DNA from: an uncultured archaeon A07HR60
Lineage (GTDB): Archaea > Halobacteriota > Halobacteria > Halobacteriales > Haloferacaceae
Length of the DNA stretch: 64,000 nt
Reading direction: 5' to 3'
Assembly (NCBI GenBank): GCA_000496235.1
Contig: KI543231.1
Span: forward strand, 390,746 to 454,745
This document shows positions 37,531 through 45,113 of the stretch, piece by piece. Below the pieces are notes generated by a model, which saw nothing but the letters and a program-made list of their open reading frames with translations, searched no databases and was not told the DNA's origin. Position 1 is the first letter of the stretch. Every line of letters begins with the position of its first letter. A program made the translations under genes and the position numbers.

Positions 37531-37992
37531 ATGGCCACTCTCACTCTCTTGAGTACCCTTCTGATGGGGACGGCCGTCGTGGCGGTATTTGTCGCGGTTA
37601 CGCGTATCGGGGCGACTCGCGCCGTCCCCCGGTCGACGCCCGAGCCAGTCGAAGAAGACCTCTACGACGTCACTGTGACGCGGATCGTCGCCGTGCTCCA
37701 GTCACCGGCAGTCTGGACGGCCGGATTCATCTTGCTCGCACTTGGGGTTGGTTTCGGGGCCCTGGTTGCCGTCGGGAGTTTCGGCGTTCCAGAGGCGGTC
37801 ACCGGGCCGTTGTTCACTGTCGTCTCGGCGGTGATTCCAGTTCTGTTGGCCGGATTCGTCTTCGTCGGCAGTTATACCGCGATCCGCCAGCGTGGCCTGG
37901 GGCACGCTCATGGGATCATCGCGGGTGTGATTGCACTGGGCGCGGTGCTGGTGTTATCGGTCGCACTCCAGCTCGTCGTGGGTATCGTCTGA
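37531..37992 (+). CDS. Cox-cluster membrane protein
   Basis: A 153-residue protein with four transmembrane helices (about 3-22, 65-90, 98-120 and 127-152) and a short acidic cytosolic loop after the first (PRSTPEPVEEDLYDV). It is divergent from coxB, with ~310 bases between the starts. Proteins of this shape are commonly found at this position in haloarchaeal cox loci and are annotated simply as cox cluster proteins. No catalytic or heme-ligand motif stands out, although GLGHAHG in the last loop is His-containing. Start ATG 37531 (MATLTLLSTLL); the upstream in-frame ATG at 37438 gives a non-hydrophobic extension. Confidence 0.7.
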   Translation: MATLTLLSTLLMGTAVVAVFVAVTRIGATRAVPRSTPEPVEEDLYDVTVTRIVAVLQSPAVWTAGFILLALGVGFGALVAVGSFGVPEAVTGPLFTVVSAVIPVLLAGFVFVGSYTAIRQRGLGHAHGIIAGVIALGAVLVLSVALQLVVGIV

Positions 37993-38082
37993 TCGGTCTT
38001 GTCGCCGGCTTGGCCAGCACCGTCAGTGATACCGAATACTATCGAATGCTCAGCGATGCAGAGAAGTCACCGTCGTCAACGT

Positions 38083-39261
38083 TCATTTCTCGATGACGCT
38101 CTCGTCGACAGACTCCCCGAAGTGGCGGGCGATATCTTCGTAATAGACGAGCACCTCATCACCCACGTTCAGATCCGTCACTGCGGTCCGGCCGTTTCGT
38201 GTGGCGACTTTGATCGTTTCGGCGTTCTGTAACAGCGTTTCCACGCGATCTTCACCGTCGTCAGTTTCGACGGTGGCCTGCACCCGGAACATTGGCCGTT
38301 TTTCGATTTTGACGCGACCCACAATCGTCTCTCGGGTGGCCCCGTCGGTATTAGTCACCTGCACCCGGTCGCCGCTGGTCAATTCGGCGAGGTACTTAGT
38401 TCCGTCTGGAGTCTGGACGTACGCGTGGACGGCTCCGGCGTTGACACGGAACGGACGGGCGGCTACGTACGGCGACTCCGCGGTCTCGGCGTGGACGAAA
38501 AACTGGCCACGCGACATCGATCCGATAAGCATCCCTTCGTCGTCGTCCATGAGCGAGCCGGTGTCGACACAGACACGGTCCGCTCGGCCGGTCTGCTCGA
38601 TGGCCGTCACCTCACCGTATCTCATCGAGAGTGACTCCTGGTCTGCAGCGTCTCTGATGTCGACGGTCTGGCGAATCTCGTCAGGGTCGTCTGTGTCTAG
38701 CAACACACCGTCGGCGCCAATCTCGAGTGTCTCGTAGGCTGTCTCGGCTTCTGCAGCTGTCGTGACACCGGCGATGAGGTGTGTCTCTTCGCCGACACGC
38801 GAGATGAGATTCTCCAGCGGAATGATCGTCCAGTCGTCACCGATGACAAATGTATACTCAGACTCTGTGGCGGCCGCGTCGGCAAACTCTTCGTATCGCT
38901 CGCCAAGAATCCGAACGTAGGCCGCCGCTGCGCGTTCGTCACTCCGCCGTAGCGTCGAAAGATCCGCGCTGCCGGAAAGATCGTTCGGCAGGTCCACGGT
39001 ACCGTCACCTTCGCCGTCTTTCCCGACTACGACCAGGTCTGGTTCGGCGGTATCAGGCTTTGCCTCTGCCTCGTCGACCACGTCGGCATCGGCCCTGAAA
39101 ACGGCAACATTGATCTGGCCGAGTTCCCGGACCCGCGCGAGGTCGTGTTCGTCGACGACGACCCAATCAGCACCGGCTTCGATCCCTGCGATAATCCGTC
39201 GTTTTCGCTTTTCCCATCCACCGACGGAGTCGTCAGCCTTGATCCAGACCGTACGTGTCAT
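38083..39261 (-). CDS. aroB': 3-dehydroquinate synthase II (archaeal type)
   Basis: A 392-residue enzyme of the archaeal pathway in which 2-amino-3,7-dideoxy-D-threo-hept-6-ulosonate is oxidatively deaminated and cyclised to 3-dehydroquinate, bypassing DAHP. It starts MTRTVWIKADD. Family blocks visible are WVVVDEHDLARVRELG, IPLENLISRV, GADGVLLDTDDP, DTGSLMDDDEGMLIGS and the SPYVAARPFRVNAGAVHAY segment. The start is ATG 39261; an upstream in-frame ATG adds 16 atypical residues. It lies 195 bases downstream of ADH synthase, its partner enzyme, so the two steps of the pathway are encoded together after trpCBA. Confidence 0.93.
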   Translation of the reverse strand: MTRTVWIKADDSVGGWEKRKRRIIAGIEAGADWVVVDEHDLARVRELGQINVAVFRADADVVDEAEAKPDTAEPDLVVVGKDGEGDGTVDLPNDLSGSADLSTLRRSDERAAAAYVRILGERYEEFADAAATESEYTFVIGDDWTIIPLENLISRVGEETHLIAGVTTAAEAETAYETLEIGADGVLLDTDDPDEIRQTVDIRDAADQESLSMRYGEVTAIEQTGRADRVCVDTGSLMDDDEGMLIGSMSRGQFFVHAETAESPYVAARPFRVNAGAVHAYVQTPDGTKYLAELTSGDRVQVTNTDGATRETIVGRVKIEKRPMFRVQATVETDDGEDRVETLLQNAETIKVATRNGRTAVTDLNVGDEVLVYYEDIARHFGESVDESVIEK

Positions 39262-39456
39262 TACCCGGGAGTCGGGTGGCTGGGGCTTGAAGACTGTGTT
39301 TCTCGTCACGGATCGTGCGATGTCGTGTCGATTCGGGCTACCGTGATCACTGGGTGGGATCGCAATTCACAATTTTGCGCTCCACATCAAAGGTCGGCCT
39401 CGTCAGCCGTCGGGAGCTGTATCCACTGTATCGGGCGCCGCGGGCGTCAATAACGG

Positions 39457-40248
39457 TCACATCTCAGCCAATCCAGCTACTCCGAGTGCCTCTTCGACAC
39501 TGCAGTCGTCGTTGACGACCGCGGAGACAGCCCGCGTGATCGCTTCAGGATCGTCGTGCTGGAAAATCGACCGGCCCATGGAGACACCCGCGGCGCCGCC
39601 GTCAATGGCGCCACGGACCATCCGCACCGTCTCAGTATCACTGCCTTTCGACCCGCCGGCGATTACTACGGGGAGCCGCGTAGATTCGGTGACGTGTTCG
39701 AAGCTATCCCCATCCCCGGAGTAGCCCGTCTTAACCACGTCTGCACCCAATTCCTCTGCGAGTCGCACGGCCTTCCCCAGAGCTGCGGGGTCGTCACCTG
39801 CCACACCCGGGCCTCGAGCGTACGCCATCGCGAGTACCGGCATTCCGTAGTCGGCCGCCTCAGACGTGAGTGTCGCGAGATTTTCGATCTGGTCTGGTTC
39901 GTACGAAGAGCCAACGTTGATATGGAGTGAGACTGCGTCCGCGCCCGCTCGAATCGCATCCCGGACGCTGGCGGTCAGCCGTTTGTCCTGCTCATCAGGC
40001 CCGATCTGCGTCGACCCGTTCACGTGGACGATATATCCGGCATCGTTTTTGTTGTCATGGACCCGCGGAGCGATTCCACGCTGGGTGAGGACGGCGGTGG
40101 CCCCGCCGCGCGTCACGCTATCGATCGTTTCCTCGATCTCTTTGAGCCCAGCTACCGCCCCCATTGTGAGCCCGTGATCCATCGGGACCACCAGATAGCG
40201 GCTGTCTGAAGAGATTCGGTCGAGCCGCGCGTCGCATCCTGTTGTCAT
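39457..40248 (-). CDS. aroA': 2-amino-3,7-dideoxy-D-threo-hept-6-ulosonate synthase
   Basis: A 263-residue TIM-barrel aldolase (class I, DeoC/FbaB family) making the precursor of dehydroquinate in archaeal aromatic biosynthesis. Signature pieces are VVPMDHGLTMG near the N-terminus, DAVSLHINVGSSYE, VLAMAYARGPGV, DVVKTGYSGDGDSF (Schiff-base Lys in this strand), and the phosphate-site segments VVIAGGSKG and AAGVSMGRSIFQ. A related family, fructose-bisphosphate aldolase class I, cannot be excluded by sequence alone, but the neighbouring dehydroquinate synthase II and trpCBA make the aromatic role the better reading. The start is ATG 40248 (MTTGCDARL). It lies 50 bases downstream of trpA. Confidence 0.9.
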   Translation of the reverse strand: MTTGCDARLDRISSDSRYLVVPMDHGLTMGAVAGLKEIEETIDSVTRGGATAVLTQRGIAPRVHDNKNDAGYIVHVNGSTQIGPDEQDKRLTASVRDAIRAGADAVSLHINVGSSYEPDQIENLATLTSEAADYGMPVLAMAYARGPGVAGDDPAALGKAVRLAEELGADVVKTGYSGDGDSFEHVTESTRLPVVIAGGSKGSDTETVRMVRGAIDGGAAGVSMGRSIFQHDDPEAITRAVSAVVNDDCSVEEALGVAGLAEM

Positions 40249-40298
40249 TGTTCGTCTATCTCCCACGAGTTACTGGCTTGTACGTGACTGTTCATCCC

Positions 40299-41159
40299 CT
40301 AATTCGCTTCGGGTTCAGGCGCCCGTTGCGTGTACCCGCGCGCGGCGCCCTCGACTAACTCTGTGGACAGCGCTTCCAACTGGTCGGCTACCTCGTCTGT
40401 CGGGTGACCTTCCTCGGCCCCACGAGCGACTAATTCGACGAGCGCCGACCCAACAATAATCCCATCTGCTCCGGCTCCGACGATGCGTTCTGAGTGGGCC
40501 CCCTCAGAAATGCCGAACCCGACCGCCTTCGGCACCGACCACTCGGATAGTCGCTCGAGACTCTCGTCGGTTTGGTCTGACACGTCAGTCCGTGCACCGG
40601 TCGTCCCGAGCCGGGCCTGGACGTACACGTATCCGGACACCTGTTCCATGATCCGGCGAAGTCGGTCTCCCTCCGTAGTCGGTGCGACGATGAACACCAG
40701 ATCGAGGCCGAATTCGTCGCAGGCGGCCCGTAGCGGCGACGCTTCTTCGGCGGGCAGATCCGGGACGACGAGCCCCTCAATTCCCGCGGTGGCCGCCCGC
40801 TCGACGAATGCCCGGGGTTGCTGCTGGTCACTGGTGCCGTACTGGTAGATGAGATTGTAGTAGGTCATACACACCAGTGGCACCTCGACGTCAACCTCTT
40901 CGACGAAGCAGAAGTACGCTTCCGGCGTGATCCCCGCCTCCAGCGCGCGGACGATTGCACCCTGGATCGTGGGGCCTTCCGCAATCGGCTCCGAAAAGGG
41001 TAATCCGAGTTCGATCACGTCGGCTCCGCCCCGCTCCAGCGCTTCGACGTACGCCATCGAGGCCTCGTAGTCGGGGTCACCCACGGCCAGATACGGGACA
41101 AATGCCGGACCGTCCGCGAAGGCGGCGGCGATTGCCTCACTGTTGCCCGTGGTGGCCAT
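40299..41159 (-). CDS. trpA: Tryptophan synthase, alpha subunit
   Basis: A 286-residue TIM-barrel lyase that cleaves indole-3-glycerol phosphate and channels indole to TrpB. It has [17 protein letters not shown] at the N-terminus, the catalytic Glu in [16 protein letters not shown] (with the second acid in the following DGP-type loop region), [25 protein letters not shown], and [11 protein letters not shown] plus [12 protein letters not shown] as the phosphate site. The length is slightly above the usual ~268. Its start overlaps the trpB stop by one base (TAATG), so it is translationally coupled to trpB. Confidence 0.95.
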   Translation of the reverse strand: MATTGNSEAIAAAFADGPAFVPYLAVGDPDYEASMAYVEALERGGADVIELGLPFSEPIAEGPTIQGAIVRALEAGITPEAYFCFVEEVDVEVPLVCMTYYNLIYQYGTSDQQQPRAFVERAATAGIEGLVVPDLPAEEASPLRAACDEFGLDLVFIVAPTTEGDRLRRIMEQVSGYVYVQARLGTTGARTDVSDQTDESLERLSEWSVPKAVGFGISEGAHSERIVGAGADGIIVGSALVELVARGAEEGHPTDEVADQLEALSTELVEGAARGYTQRAPEPEAN

Positions 41160-42412
41160 TACAGGCCACCCTCGAACATGGACATGTCGGGGGCTGACTC
41201 AATATCGCGTTTTTCGGTCTCCTCGATCACCGTCTGCAGGTCTTTGTCACCGCGGCCCGAGACGTTGAGCAAGATCACCTCACCCAACTCGTCGTGGTAT
41301 TCTTCGAGATAGCCGAACGCGTGAGCCGTCTCCAGAGCTGGGATGACCCCCTCGGCGGTGGAGAGCCGGTGGAATCCCTCGAGAGCGGCGTCGTCGTCGA
41401 CGTTCACTGGCTCCACTCGACCGGTGTCGACGAGATGTGCCAATTCCGGGCCGACGCCAGCGTAATCGAGGCCCGCCGACACCGAATGTGACTCCATGAT
41501 CTGGCCGTCACTGTCCTGGAGTAGTTTCGTCCGAGCGCCGTGAAGGACCCCTTCGTCACCCGTCGACAGTGACGCCGAATTTGGCGCCACACCCGTCTGT
41601 TCGTTCACCTGGAGCGAAGATCCCCCCGCTTCGACGGCCCGGAGTGTCACGTCGGGGTCGTCGATGAACGCGTCGAACATGCCCATCGTGTTCGAGCCGC
41701 CGCCGGCACAGGCGATCACCTCGTCTGGCAACGCGCCCGTCTTCTCCAAACACTGCCGACGGGCCTCGTCGGCGATCACCGAGTGGAAGTCCCGCACCAT
41801 CGTCGGGAACGGGTGTGGGCCGACAATCGACCCAATAACGTAGTGGGTGTTCTCGACTGATTCTGCCCAGTCACGCATCGTCTGGGAGATGGCCTCTTTC
41901 AGTGTGCCTCGACCGGCCGTGACGGGGGTGATCTCGGCACCGTTCGTCTTCATGCGGAAGACGTTGGGCCGCTGCCGATTGATATCCGTCTCGCCCATGT
42001 AAATCTCGCAAGGCATGTCCAGATGCGCCGCCGCCATCGCAGTGGCGGTCCCGTGTTGGCCGGCGCCCGTCTCCGCGATGATCCGTTCTTTGCCCATGTA
42101 CTTCGCCAACAGCACCTGCCCGAGGGCGTTGTTCAGCTTGTGAGCGCCTCCGTGGAGGAGGTCTTCTCGCTTGAGATACACCTCACGGTCGTACCGGTCA
42201 GACAGGTGATCCGCTCGCCCGAGCGGTGTGGGTCGGCCGCCGAAATCGCGGATCCGCTCCCGGAACTCGTCGAGAAAGCCGTCTTCGTTGTTTTTGACGT
42301 ACCGTTGATACGCGTCGTCCAGCTCCTCGATTGCCGGCATGAGCGCCTCCGGCACGTACTGGCCGCCATACTCTCCGAATTTGCCGTCGTCTCGTGATTC
42401 CATCTTACTCAT
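41159..42412 (-). CDS. trpB: Tryptophan synthase, beta subunit
   Basis: A 417-residue PLP enzyme that condenses indole with serine to tryptophan. The catalytic lysine is Lys92 in [13 protein letters not shown]. The phosphate loop is in [15 protein letters not shown], and [13 protein letters not shown] is the conserved communication segment. [14 protein letters not shown] is the usual N-terminal motif of the TrpB1 type. The ATG at 42412 overlaps the trpC stop by 4 bases (ATGA); an alternative ATG three codons in is less likely because coupling would be lost. The stop overlaps the trpA start by one base. Confidence 0.96.
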   Translation of the reverse strand: MSKMESRDDGKFGEYGGQYVPEALMPAIEELDDAYQRYVKNNEDGFLDEFRERIRDFGGRPTPLGRADHLSDRYDREVYLKREDLLHGGAHKLNNALGQVLLAKYMGKERIIAETGAGQHGTATAMAAAHLDMPCEIYMGETDINRQRPNVFRMKTNGAEITPVTAGRGTLKEAISQTMRDWAESVENTHYVIGSIVGPHPFPTMVRDFHSVIADEARRQCLEKTGALPDEVIACAGGGSNTMGMFDAFIDDPDVTLRAVEAGGSSLQVNEQTGVAPNSASLSTGDEGVLHGARTKLLQDSDGQIMESHSVSAGLDYAGVGPELAHLVDTGRVEPVNVDDDAALEGFHRLSTAEGVIPALETAHAFGYLEEYHDELGEVILLNVSGRGDKDLQTVIEETEKRDIESAPDMSMFEGGL

Positions 42413-43179
42413 GATGTGTGCTCCGTGGTAACGAACTGTCGCGTATTTGCTTCAATGTCTCCATCCATGATAGCAGTCCCGATTAACAATGCGTCGGCGC
42501 CGGCCTCACGCAACTGACTCACGTCCCCCTGCGTGGAGACACCACTTTCCCCGATTAGCGTCACGTCGTCGGGAGCTGCTGGCGCCACCTCGCCAAACGT
42601 GTCCAAGTCAACTTCCAGGGCTGCGAGGTCACGATTGTTCACCCCGATAAAAGTGGTATCTGCTGCAACTGCGGCTTCCAGTTCGGCCCTGTCGTGGACT
42701 TCGACGAGCACCTGAAATCCGCGCGCCCGAGCCGCTGTTACTAACCCATCGAGGTCGTCCACAAAGCGAGCAATCAGCAAAACAACGTCGGCTGCGACGG
42801 TATCTAACTGCTCTTTGCGGAGAAGGAAGTCCTTGCGGAGTACCGGAACGTCGACGGCACGCCGAATTGCCGTCAGCGTCTCGACATCACCGCCGAAGTG
42901 GTCGGGTTCCGTTAGTACAGACAACGCCGCCGCGCCTCCGTCGACCATCTTGTGTGCCAAATCGACGGGGTCGTCATCCCGAACGCCCGTCGTCGTCGGA
43001 CTCGTCGGCTTTATTTCTGCAATGACTGGCACGCGCCTGTCGGCCGCCGCCGCCTCAAATGCCGTGGCCAGCGACCGCGGATCCACGGCGACCCGCTCTC
43101 CGTCACCACGGAGCCCCCGCCCTCGGGCGGCTGACAGTATCGATTCTACCGCAGGCGCCACATCCTCCCGATTCCTCAT
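42409..43179 (-). CDS. trpC: Indole-3-glycerol phosphate synthase
   Basis: A 256-residue TIM-barrel enzyme closing the indole ring. Signature segments are [14 protein letters not shown] (catalytic Lys), [23 protein letters not shown] (second Lys), [19 protein letters not shown] and [10 protein letters not shown]. It is the first gene of the trpCBA operon. The start is ATG 43179 ([13 protein letters not shown]), which lies about 30 bases after the TATA-like element and 3-4 bases after the expected transcription start, so the mRNA is close to leaderless. Three TGTAC boxes lie between the TATA region and the start. trpD, trpE, trpF and trpG are not in the window. Confidence 0.95.
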   Translation of the reverse strand: MRNREDVAPAVESILSAARGRGLRGDGERVAVDPRSLATAFEAAAADRRVPVIAEIKPTSPTTTGVRDDDPVDLAHKMVDGGAAALSVLTEPDHFGGDVETLTAIRRAVDVPVLRKDFLLRKEQLDTVAADVVLLIARFVDDLDGLVTAARARGFQVLVEVHDRAELEAAVAADTTFIGVNNRDLAALEVDLDTFGEVAPAAPDDVTLIGESGVSTQGDVSQLREAGADALLIGTAIMDGDIEANTRQFVTTEHTS

Positions 43180-43182
43180 TAT

Positions 43183-43208
43183 TGTACAATAATGTACGCT
43201 TTTGTACA
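43183..43208 (-). promoter_or_regulatory. Triple TGTAC operator at the trpCBA promoter
   Basis: TGTACA at 43183-43188, TGTACG at 43193-43198 and TGTACA at 43203-43208 recur at exactly 10-base steps, one helical turn. The second and third also form an inverted repeat, ATGTAC-N6-GTACAT. The TATA-like TTATGTA (minus strand) overlaps the outermost box, and the start codon is 4 bases past the inner one. TGTACA is the recognition core reported for the methanogen tryptophan regulator TrpY, so a tryptophan-responsive repressor is likely. No such regulator is adjacent. Confidence 0.7.
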
Positions 43209-43311
43209 TAAGGGTTGTGGGGACGGCCCACGCAGTCGGGGCCAGCTTTGAGTCACGCAAGCGGCTACAGGGCACCGACAGCGGTTAGTCTCCGGCGGCC
43301 ACAGGCGATGC

Positions 43312-43779
43312 ATGGATACGTTCGCAGGCGCGTCAGGGGTGTACGCGCGGCGCTTTGAGAGGCTTGACCGGGTCGTCGAACTGGGCTTTGCCAGTGGCCG
43401 CCTGATTGCGGTATCGTTCGTCGACGAGCCACCGAGTGACGCCGACGACGAACACCCTGTACTTGACCGTATCGGCGAGTACCTCGCCGGCCAACAAGAA
43501 GACTTCAGTGACGTTGAGGTGGCCTTCACTGTCGGCGCAGACGAGCGGTCCGCGCTTGAGTCACTCCGAGAGGTCCCGTACGGTGAGAGTGCGTCGGTGA
43601 GTCAGGTGGTGCGAATGGCAGCACGTGACCCGAACGATGCCGACGATATCACCTTGATCAAGCAGGGAATCGCCAAGAATCCGACTCCGTTGATCGTACC
43701 CGACCACCGGATCCAAAGGTCAGATGGCTCGACACCGCCCGCTATCCGAGAGATTCTTCGAGATATCGAGGGAATATAG
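43312..43779 (+). CDS. MGMT/ATL-fold protein lacking the catalytic cysteine
   Basis: A 155-residue protein with the alkylguanine-DNA alkyltransferase fold. The C-terminal DNA-binding domain has the family hallmarks ALESLREVPYGESASVSQV (helix-turn-helix region) and NPTPLIVPDHR. In active enzymes the last motif is PCHR. Here it is PDHR at 130-133, so the methyl-accepting Cys is replaced by Asp131. It therefore cannot act as a suicide methyltransferase. It may resemble bacterial alkyltransferase-like proteins (PWHR), which bind damaged DNA and recruit excision repair. It is divergent from trpC with 130 bases between, so it is not part of that operon. Confidence 0.8.
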   Translation: MDTFAGASGVYARRFERLDRVVELGFASGRLIAVSFVDEPPSDADDEHPVLDRIGEYLAGQQEDFSDVEVAFTVGADERSALESLREVPYGESASVSQVVRMAARDPNDADDITLIKQGIAKNPTPLIVPDHRIQRSDGSTPPAIREILRDIEGI

Positions 43780-44081
43780 TGATCAGTCTAAGTGCAGGTC
43801 TCTGCCCTGAGGCTTCAGTCCGAGACTCCGGGTTCTGAGTTCTGAATCCTGATACCTGAGCGGCTGTGCTGCACAGACGCCACAGACCGATCCGGAATCC
43901 TGGATGAGCACAGAGTCAAGATGACGTTCACCCACCGAGAGAAAGCGCTTCTAATGCTGAGCGTCTCTCACACCCTGGAACTGAGACGGCGGTCATTGAG
44001 AAGCTAACACTCTGGAGTGTGCGCGTGCCCGGTTGACGCTTTCTCGTGTATCAGCTCACTACACTGTCGACTACTGGATTA
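43780..44081. other. Intergenic region with degenerate GT-rich text, no gene
   Basis: About 300 bases between convergent genes. A short degenerate repeat of the CTGAG/CTGAA type lies at 43828-43860. No frame, promoter or structured RNA could be supported. Confidence 0.5.
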
Positions 44082-45113
44082 TCACTCGATACCCTCGTGG
44101 ACTCCAAATTCCAGGGCATTCACGACGTAGTGGGCTACGATTACGAGCATGAGGCTTTCAGAGACGACGAATACCGATCCCAGGACGAGTCCCAGCAGCC
44201 CGCTGACGAAGATACCGGCTCGACCCTGAGCCCCGTGTCCGAGCCCGAACACAAGCGACGAGGCCACGACGAGCACCCACGGAGAGACGCCGAACCCTGC
44301 TCCAAAAGCGCCAATCAGCACCCCACGAAAGAGGAATTCCTCGAACACGGCGATTAGCGGCAGAATCACGATCAGTAACACCGCCCATCCGCGGGCATCA
44401 GCGGGCGCTAGTGCCTCTCGAAGCTGTGTTGGGGCGTTCACTCCCAGTCTGGACGCGATTCTCCCAGCGAGTTCATTACCGGTATAAAGCGCGAGGCCGG
44501 CCCCCAGTCCAAACGCCAGCGTCTCCGGCGTCCGTGCGCTGGCCTCGAGTCCGACCGCTGTCGCTGGCACGTCGGCCCACCAGGTCAGAGCCACCACCAG
44601 CCCTAACAACAGCCCCTGTGACACCAGCACGTTCACCTGCAGTGCGCGGGTCGTCAGATACGGACCTGTGTCAGATTCAGCCTCGTGACCGACACCGCTC
44701 GACTCTGGACGGGCTGTTGCGTTCTCGGAGTCTGCCGCTGACTCGGAACTTAGAGTGGCTCCAGGGCGCTTGGTAGATTTTGTCTCTGTGCGTTGCTCAG
44801 CGGGCTGATCCACGGCCGGATCGTTTTCATAATCATTTAGCTGAGGTTCATCTCTGGAGACGCTGGAGCCGTTATTGTCAGCTTTTCTGGCAGAGCTATC
44901 CATAGATGGTTGCGAGTCTGGTCGTGACTCCTCGGGTGAGCCGATGGCTTCTGATGTCTGATTTTGTGAGAGTGACTCTGCATGTGATTGGATCGCGGCA
45001 CGCTCGGAGATAATAGTCGCGCGGTCCAACATTCGACTCGACGACCGCGAGAAAATGAGTAACAGTGCAACGAGAATCCCGGTCAGGGCGGTAAATATCG
45101 CCCAGGCGGGCAT
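44082..45113 (-). CDS. CPBP-family intramembrane metalloprotease
   Basis: A 343-residue membrane protein of the CPBP (Abi/CAAX-protease and bacteriocin-processing) family. After a first helix (about 2-20) comes a long Ser/Asp/Glu-rich linker of roughly 120 residues, then six to seven helices. The catalytic motifs are EEFLFRG (the EExxxR motif) and a conserved His in GLGHGAQG, with HYVVNAL at the end. Substrates are unknown. Its ATG directly follows the TAA of lonB (TAAATG), so it shares the lonB transcript; the pairing suggests a role in membrane protein quality control. The long acidic linker is unusual. Confidence 0.85.
   Translation of the reverse strand: MPAWAIFTALTGILVALLLIFSRSSSRMLDRATIISERAAIQSHAESLSQNQTSEAIGSPEESRPDSQPSMDSSARKADNNGSSVSRDEPQLNDYENDPAVDQPAEQRTETKSTKRPGATLSSESAADSENATARPESSGVGHEAESDTGPYLTTRALQVNVLVSQGLLLGLVVALTWWADVPATAVGLEASARTPETLAFGLGAGLALYTGNELAGRIASRLGVNAPTQLREALAPADARGWAVLLIVILPLIAVFEEFLFRGVLIGAFGAGFGVSPWVLVVASSLVFGLGHGAQGRAGIFVSGLLGLVLGSVFVVSESLMLVIVAHYVVNALEFGVHEGIE

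Noticed and set aside
43179-43275. trp leader peptide or riboswitch upstream of trpC
   Set aside because: The start is almost leaderless and the region is an operator; there is no room for an attenuator.
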